A stretch of 64,000 bases of DNA from Enoplosus armatus (lineage: Eukaryota > Chordata > Actinopteri > Centrarchiformes > Enoplosidae). Shown one piece after another: positions 59,426-64,000 of this stretch (the stretch's first letter is position 1; the number at the start of each line of letters is the position of its first letter). The stretch is from the NCBI RefSeq assembly GCF_043641665.1, contig NC_092194.1, forward strand, positions 19,457,798 through 19,521,797. Reading direction: 5' to 3'. The notes below the pieces were generated by a model. That model was not told the DNA's origin. It saw only the letters and a list, made by a program, of their open reading frames with translations, and ran no database searches. Position numbers and translations under genes: made by a program.

Positions 59426-60394
59426 TTGTTTGTCTTAATTGTAAAACATGAGACGTAACATGTAGGAGTTTGGTCTGGGCGGCTGCTCTGCAGGTACACT
59501 GCACATGAATAATGTGGTATTTCTCATAGTTCTGGGTAAGGTGTATTGATGAAAGGACTGCAGTTGAAAATTAGCCAGCTGGCTTACAAAAATGTTGATG
59601 AATGTGCGTCCTTATAAAAGAAATAGATAAAATGAACATATCAGTCATATTTTCAAAAAATATGCGTAGATAGAAAAACATAAACATTTTGCATAATCGT
59701 CCAACAGTGGAAAGTAGGTGAGGGACAGACAGGTTGAAGATGTCAGACACACAGAGAGCAGAGTGTTGTGCAGCAGCTCGATTTGTGACATTATCATGTA
59801 ACTGTATCCTCTTTGCCCAGCAAGTCTTTATGTACCGCGGCCTTGAAAAGCTGTTCCAATGTGTGATTCTCTCTCTCCTTCGCCTCCCCCTCTAATTTCT
59901 CTCGCCATGTGTCTCTGCGAGACTATGTATCAGCAGGCAGACACACCGAAAAAAACAACATCTCAGGAGCTGGCATTAATTTGAATGCATTAACACCTCT
60001 TAACCAGCCAATTGGAAGGTTTTTTTTTTTTATAACGTTTCATGACCAACCCAGCAGGAGCCTGTCCCACATCCTCTCCTGGCTTATGACATCAGCATTG
60101 CAAAGACTTTAAGGGCAAGGCAGCTTTTCAAGTCACCGAGAAGGGATACAGAGTGGGAGCGGAGGCGGGGACGCAGGAGAGAAATCTCTGCAAGGATTCG
60201 ATCCAGAGCAGGCGGGGGCACGTTTGATTCAAAGAGGAGAGGTGGGAATCAATATGCCATCTTTTTTGGCACACACTGTAATTCAGGGGTGTTGGGAGAG
60301 GGGTTAGGCTCGGTTGTACTTTCATGACCTTCTGGGAAAACCTGTTTCGGAGACCTGAATAAGGCCTGTTCTGCCTTCCCACAGCAACTGCAGC
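59426..60394. other. No gene recognised; T12 run
   Basis: T12 run near 60,021-60,032. The stretch 59,930-60,110 (for example GCATTAATTTGAATGCATTA) lacks repeat hallmarks and has homeodomain-like cores, so it might be conserved. The 94-codon minus frame 60,128-60,412 has no domain. Confidence 0.4.
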
Positions 60395-60480
60395 CAGTTT
60401 GCCCTTGAGCAAGGCAGTTAACTACCAGCTGCTGCTGCTGTGGAGCTGCTCAGCGCTGCTGCTCAGCGCTGCTGGACCAC
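60395..60480. repeat. Repeat word plus CTG-rich short tandem repeat
   Basis: TTGCCCTTGAGCAAGGCAGT is a common fish repeat motif. It is followed by GCTGCTGCTGCTG and a 13-base unit CAGCGCTGCTGCT at 60,451 repeated almost exactly once more. Confidence 0.55.
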
Positions 60481-61439
60481 CGCCAGGCTACGAATCCAAA
60501 CCTCAGACTTTATACCCCCCTGATGTCACTTGGAAAAACCATTCTCCTTGTGTTCTTTCTTGTTAAATCTACACATGCCAAGAATGTTACGAACACACTC
60601 GTTTTAACACAAAATGAGGCGGCGGCAGACAAAAGCTTCCCGTCCCAAAGTAAAGACATCCCATACGCTCACCCTGACTGCCCAGATGAGACTCTGTTGT
60701 TTGGTATGGTCACATTTCTACTCATAGGAAGTGAAATTTAAGAATGGAAACCAAACTGTCAGCTAAACTGCAGCGAAAGAACACACTGTGCCGAGAAAAC
60801 TAGTGTGACCAACCATAGATCTTTTTACTCTCTCGTCCTTTGGAACACAGAAAGCACTCGTGAGCATGGTGCATGCTGGCGTTACATTAAATCTCTGAAT
60901 TAAATCTGAATATGCAATACATTTCCAAGTTTCTTTTTTTTTTATTTAGACAATCATACCACCTTAAAAGACTGGAAACACAGGTCAAACCACATAGAGC
61001 CAGATAAAGAAGAAAAAAAAAGAAAAGGTTGCCAGAGTAGCAGATAAATGTCCATGCATGCTGAGATATGCGGCGTCTCCAGTCTCCATAGCAACCTTAA
61101 TGTGAGTGTCAATAAAGGCTGAAATTGTCCAATAAGTGTGATTTACAAAAATGAACTTAAGGAGTTCAAATAAACTGTACATGTAGCCACCTTCAGAGGG
61201 CCACATGAATAAACATACAATATTAAGTCTTGACAACTTTACAGTAGGAGTCAGATGAGGAGTACAGTCCTTTAAATAAAGACAGAAGCAAAGCAAACAA
61301 GCTGCAACGCAATCCTTCGTGGCAATTTCACTCGTCAAAAGTTAGTCCACTACAAGTTTGTTTGTGTCACTGACAGGCTCAGATAGTCTGACAGCATTAT
61401 GGAAAGGATCCCTCCTGAGATATACTTGTAACCATTAGT
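60481..61439. other. No gene recognised
   Basis: T/A-rich patches near 60,930-60,950 and 61,010-61,025. The 117-codon minus frame 60,985-61,338 has a hydrophobic C-terminal end produced by the A-rich patch. Not a supported gene. Confidence 0.5.
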
Positions 61440-61700
61440 TAAAAATGACCAGTTAGGTGGGCGTTTACATCATGGTCACAGCAATAATCATGTGGTCATG
61501 CTTTAAAAAAAAAACGTTGACTGCTGCTATGAAACAGGAAACAAACCGCGGTCTCTGGCGTTGCAGTCCAAGGTTTTGTTGACCCATCCGTTCACCCAAA
61601 CCTCGTCCCTACGCTGACTTTGTCTCCTTAACGTCACCTGACTTCCTCCTTTGCTCCCGTCACAATTACCACAGCCGCTGGAAGGCTTTGTCACTTGAAT
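61440..61700 (+). mobile_element. Fish interspersed repeat, copy 2 of a pair
   Basis: CAGCAATAATCATGTGGTCA, A-run, CTATGAAACAGGAAACAAAC, AGTCCAAGGTTTTGTTGACC, CCCTACGCTGACTTTGTCTC, ACAATTACCACAGCCGCTGG. Longer and better preserved than the copy at 24,500-24,690, with the same order and orientation. Confidence 0.6.
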
Positions 61701-63149
61701 GTAAAGAGGAGGTTGTTTTGGGACGGTTGCAACCAGACAAACCAGGTTTTTATTAGCAGACTACAGTATGGAGTCGCCAACCACCAGGGAATAAGCTGTT
61801 TTTTGTGTCTCACTCTCCCAAAAAGATTTATATAATCATGACCACAGAAACCAAAGCAAAGCCACAATACTGACAAAACAGTGTATGTTTAAAAATGATG
61901 TGGAATGAAAAGCTTTAGGATTATTTCTCTGTAAAAACACACGTGTGTGTGTATAAATCTCTACAGTTTCACCCTCTTTTACATACTCTGACAACAACCT
62001 CTAGATGTGATACTGACAGAGTACATGTGTTGTGATCAGTAAGTAATTAAAAGTGGCCTTCAAATGTAAGGAAAGCTTGAGCAAAGAGGGAAAATGGAGA
62101 GAAGCAGCAGTGGCCTCTGAGCCGTACATGCTGCTGGCCTTGGAGAACAAATCCTCCTAGAAACACCTCTTCTCTCGCAGTATCTTTCCTCTAAACCTGC
62201 CGACTGTCTCAGTATAAGCAAACCCTGAGAGAAGTAGACTGCCCACTCTCCTCAGAAAAAAAAACTAAATGCTGAACAGAAGTTTGTCTGCTGAGGTTAT
62301 GCAGCTTCTTCTTTAGAAACAGAGTATGATCCTTCCCACGTTTCCGTGAGTGTCAGCCTTTTTTACATACTGCACAAACAAGGTTTTGGATGAAAGTGTC
62401 CCCGAGATGCTGTAAAAATTCCAAAAATAAGCTTGAGGAGGCAAAACAACTCCCAACAGAGAAACCGCTCAAAAATTAATTTCTCATCCAGAGTGTGAGT
62501 TTAACGACTTGAAAATAATTCAGGCTTTGACCAAAAGAAAAATGTAAAAAAAGAGGCACCCATAACAGCTGTCAGTATGAAGAATTTAAATATTCTCCAT
62601 GATTTATGGAGTGCTGCTTCTACAGGCTTAATCCAATTATTCGGGGCTGCGTGGCAAACATATTTCTTGTTGATAAAAAAAAAGTAGGCTATGTCTCAAA
62701 ACAATAATGGAGCGTCAATCAGGCCCCTCTGTCCCCAAAACCAAGATCAAACTAGATTGTTCTTTGTTCTGTTTTGAAACGAGACCAGCATGAGCACATT
62801 AGACAGCAGGTAGCCTCAAACAGCCCATGCTGGCTGCAAGATGGTCTCTTCATTCTCACCATTAAGAGGCACAGACACTGTGAGTCAGCCTGCCTCTGTT
62901 TTTATTGTCTGCTCCTTCTCTGCTGCTTCTGCTGCTGTTGGCCCCTAAAATATTTTCTCAACTGCCTCCAAATCAATGATTCTCCTGCAGGTTGACTGTG
63001 GTGGATTCTCTTTTTTTTGGGGGGGGAATAACCTACTTTCAGAGAAGTGTGGATATGGTCTACCCACCCATACAGACTATGCACCATTTTACGCTGTTTC
63101 ATTGTTTCCATTTTATGGCAGTATGAAATAGGCTATCGATTTAACTTGT
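61701..63149. other. Upstream flank of the promoter, no gene seen
   Basis: No coding region. The stretch 62,565-62,665 (AATTTAAATATTCTCCATGA, then CTTAATCCAATTATTCGGGG) has OTX/homeodomain-like TAATCC and AATTA cores and no repeat hallmark, so it is a candidate enhancer by appearance only. (CTG)-like CTGCTTCTGCTGCTG lies near 62,921. Confidence 0.4.
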
Positions 63150-63358
63150 CCTCTTTCAACTTTGGCCAAGATTGGATTTTTAAACGAGCTGGGCTGGGCA
63201 TCTCCGGCCGACCCGCCCGGGAGCAGAGGATCACAGGGACTGTGGGACTCGCAGGTCGGAGTGCGCAAAGCAACGCGCCCCTGTGATTCATCCGCAGTTT
63301 CCAGACGGTGCGCAGGTGGAGGCGAAGAGGAGAGGAAGCAGCCGCTCAGGACGGACGG

Positions 63359-63391
63359 ATGAAACGGCCGGGGGATGTTCAATACGCGTAA
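63359..63391 (+). other. Upstream ORF 1 in the leader
   Basis: ATG followed by nine codons and TAA (MKRPGDVQYA). It would be in the leader if transcription starts before 63,359. It overlaps GTAAGA at 63,388, a possible splice donor, so it might be removed or altered by splicing. Confidence 0.4.
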
Positions 63392-63542
63392 GATTTCTTC
63401 GACCTAAGGAACGAACTGCTTTTTTCTGCCCCCTCCTCGGCGTTGCGTTGATTTGGCGCAGCTGTAACCAATTTTTCCTTCATGACAAAAGTTTGACTGT
63501 TAAAAGATGAAGCTCTGCTGCGCTCCTGTTTTTTCATGCAAG
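63388..63542 (+). other. Possible small 5'UTR intron
   Basis: A donor-like GC/GTAAGATTTC at 63,388 and an acceptor with a good pyrimidine run, CTCCTGTTTTTTCATGCAAG, ending at 63,542. They would define a 155-base intron within the leader. The donor lacks the preferred AG before GT. Inference only. Confidence 0.3.
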
Positions 63543-63587
63543 GCTGTGGATTCCGGCGTCAGCGGCCAGTCATCACTTGAGAAATAG
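63507..63587 (+). other. Upstream ORF 2 in the leader
   Basis: ATG and 25 further codons ending in TAG (MKLCCAPVFS... with a short cysteine-rich start), in another frame than the exon that follows. It stops 116 bases before the proposed start codon. It would vanish in part if the possible 5'UTR intron is spliced. It could lower translation of the main ORF. Confidence 0.4.
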
Positions 63588-63703
63588 CTGCCATTCTTTC
63601 GGTCTTAATTTCGGTGCCAATTTCAACAAACAGAGGGCTTTTATTCTCGCACAGCATCACTCGCCCGGGATTGCATCCATTTGAATTAATGTCGCACTCC
63701 ATA

Positions 63704-63746
63704 ATGGACTTCCTCGGACTGTACTTCTTACAGCTGGCTCTTATCG
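63704..63746 (+). CDS. First coding exon of a secreted or membrane protein (partial)
   Basis: ATG at 63,704 opens MDFLGLYFLQLALI, a strongly hydrophobic stretch like the start of a signal peptide. The exon ends with one extra base G before GTAAGT-like GTAAGTTG at 63,747, so the intron is in phase 1. An in-frame ATG at 63,689 would add MSHSI. The later ATG is preferred because it has A at -3 and G at +4, while the earlier has T at both. A signal-peptide exon ending in phase 1 is usual for genes of cell-surface proteins with immunoglobulin, ephrin-receptor or similar extracellular modules. I do not recognise the peptide and give no symbol. The rest of the gene lies beyond the right edge. Confidence 0.6.
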
Positions 63747-64000
63747 GTAAGTTGAAGCACACTTCTAATGTAATTCAGCACAGTTGAACTTGTTCGAAAT
63801 GAACGCGTTGCTCTGCGGATGGTCGCTGCGGCTCCTATAAGACCTGTTCTCTGCTAGTGTCCTTTAACGAGTCCGTACTCAAAGTTGCATGATGAGATAT
63901 TTATTTCCCTGCGAGATCAGTCAGTTGTGTTAATGTGAGCAGATGCACTACAGGGTCCCGGCCTGAGCAGGGATGCTGTGTTTTTTTAAGGGACCACACA
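63747..64000 (+). other. Start of intron 1
   Basis: Begins with the donor GTAAGTTG after the signal-peptide exon and runs to the window edge. No branch point or acceptor pairing with an exon is seen, so the first intron continues outside. GC content falls back to the local average within about 150 bases. Confidence 0.55.

Larger units (their letters stand above)
63150..63700 (+). promoter_or_regulatory. CpG-rich promoter and 5'UTR
   Basis: CpG rises sharply from about 63,180 to 63,480 (roughly thirty CpG by eye in 300 bases), against strong depletion across most of the window. An inverted CCAAT word (GATTGG, 63,172-63,177) and a weak TATA-like TTTTTAAA lie just upstream of the richest part. 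Transcription probably starts around 63,200-63,300, giving a long GC-rich leader before the exon at 63,704. The exact start site cannot be fixed from sequence. Confidence 0.6.

Noticed and set aside
1..64000. CRISPR array, bacterial operon, rRNA or known microRNA
   Set aside because: No regularly spaced identical repeats, no prokaryotic gene packing, no rRNA-like segments, and no mature microRNA sequence that I recognised on reading.

Overview
The window looks like nuclear DNA of a bony fish, probably a spiny-rayed (percomorph) teleost. It is AT-rich and gene-poor, with many homopolymer runs and CA/TG microsatellites. It carries fossils of typical fish DNA transposons (hAT, Tc1/mariner, Harbinger-like MITEs) and short interspersed families recognised from memory of fish genomes. 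No bacterial, viral or organellar gene organisation is visible.

Only one protein-coding feature is supported: a short first coding exon at 63,704-63,746 on the + strand. It encodes the start of a signal peptide and ends at a consensus splice donor. It lies behind a CpG-rich promoter/5'UTR block (about 63,150-63,700) with two upstream ORFs. The gene continues past the right edge and I cannot name it. Positions 1-63,150 therefore read as its 5' intergenic region, or as introns of a gene whose exons I cannot see. None of the open frames of 60-164 codons elsewhere resembles a gene, apart from transposase fragments.

Layout: 1-6 kb is mostly unannotatable, with a GC-rich probable transposon piece, a 220-bp polypurine tract and a possible BED-finger fossil. 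A 438-bp inverted-repeat element lies at 6.4-6.8 kb. At 11.7-13.5 kb a pyrimidine-rich tract runs into a decayed array of about five long units. At 14-15.3 kb there are pieces of an ATGCTAAC-rich fish repeat. A Harbinger-like MITE lies at 17.8-18.1 kb. A broken ZBED-like hAT transposase on the minus strand lies at 19.5-21.3 kb. Small repeat fragments lie at 24.5-28.3 kb, and a 493-bp inverted-repeat element at 33.8-34.3 kb. The 34.4-50 kb stretch is the quietest and most likely to hold conserved regulatory DNA. A decayed Tc1-like transposase lies at 51.5-51.8 kb, and one hAT-type MITE nested in another at 53.8-54.5 kb. Two near-identical 106-bp noncoding segments sit 6.3 kb apart at 50.6 and 56.9 kb. 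Further repeat tails precede the promoter.

I found no convincing new multi-gene system. The observations most worth a second look are the duplicated 106-bp element, the decayed long-unit tandem array, the hAT fossil with intron-like junctions, the nested hAT insertion, and the unidentified signal-peptide exon with its uORFs.
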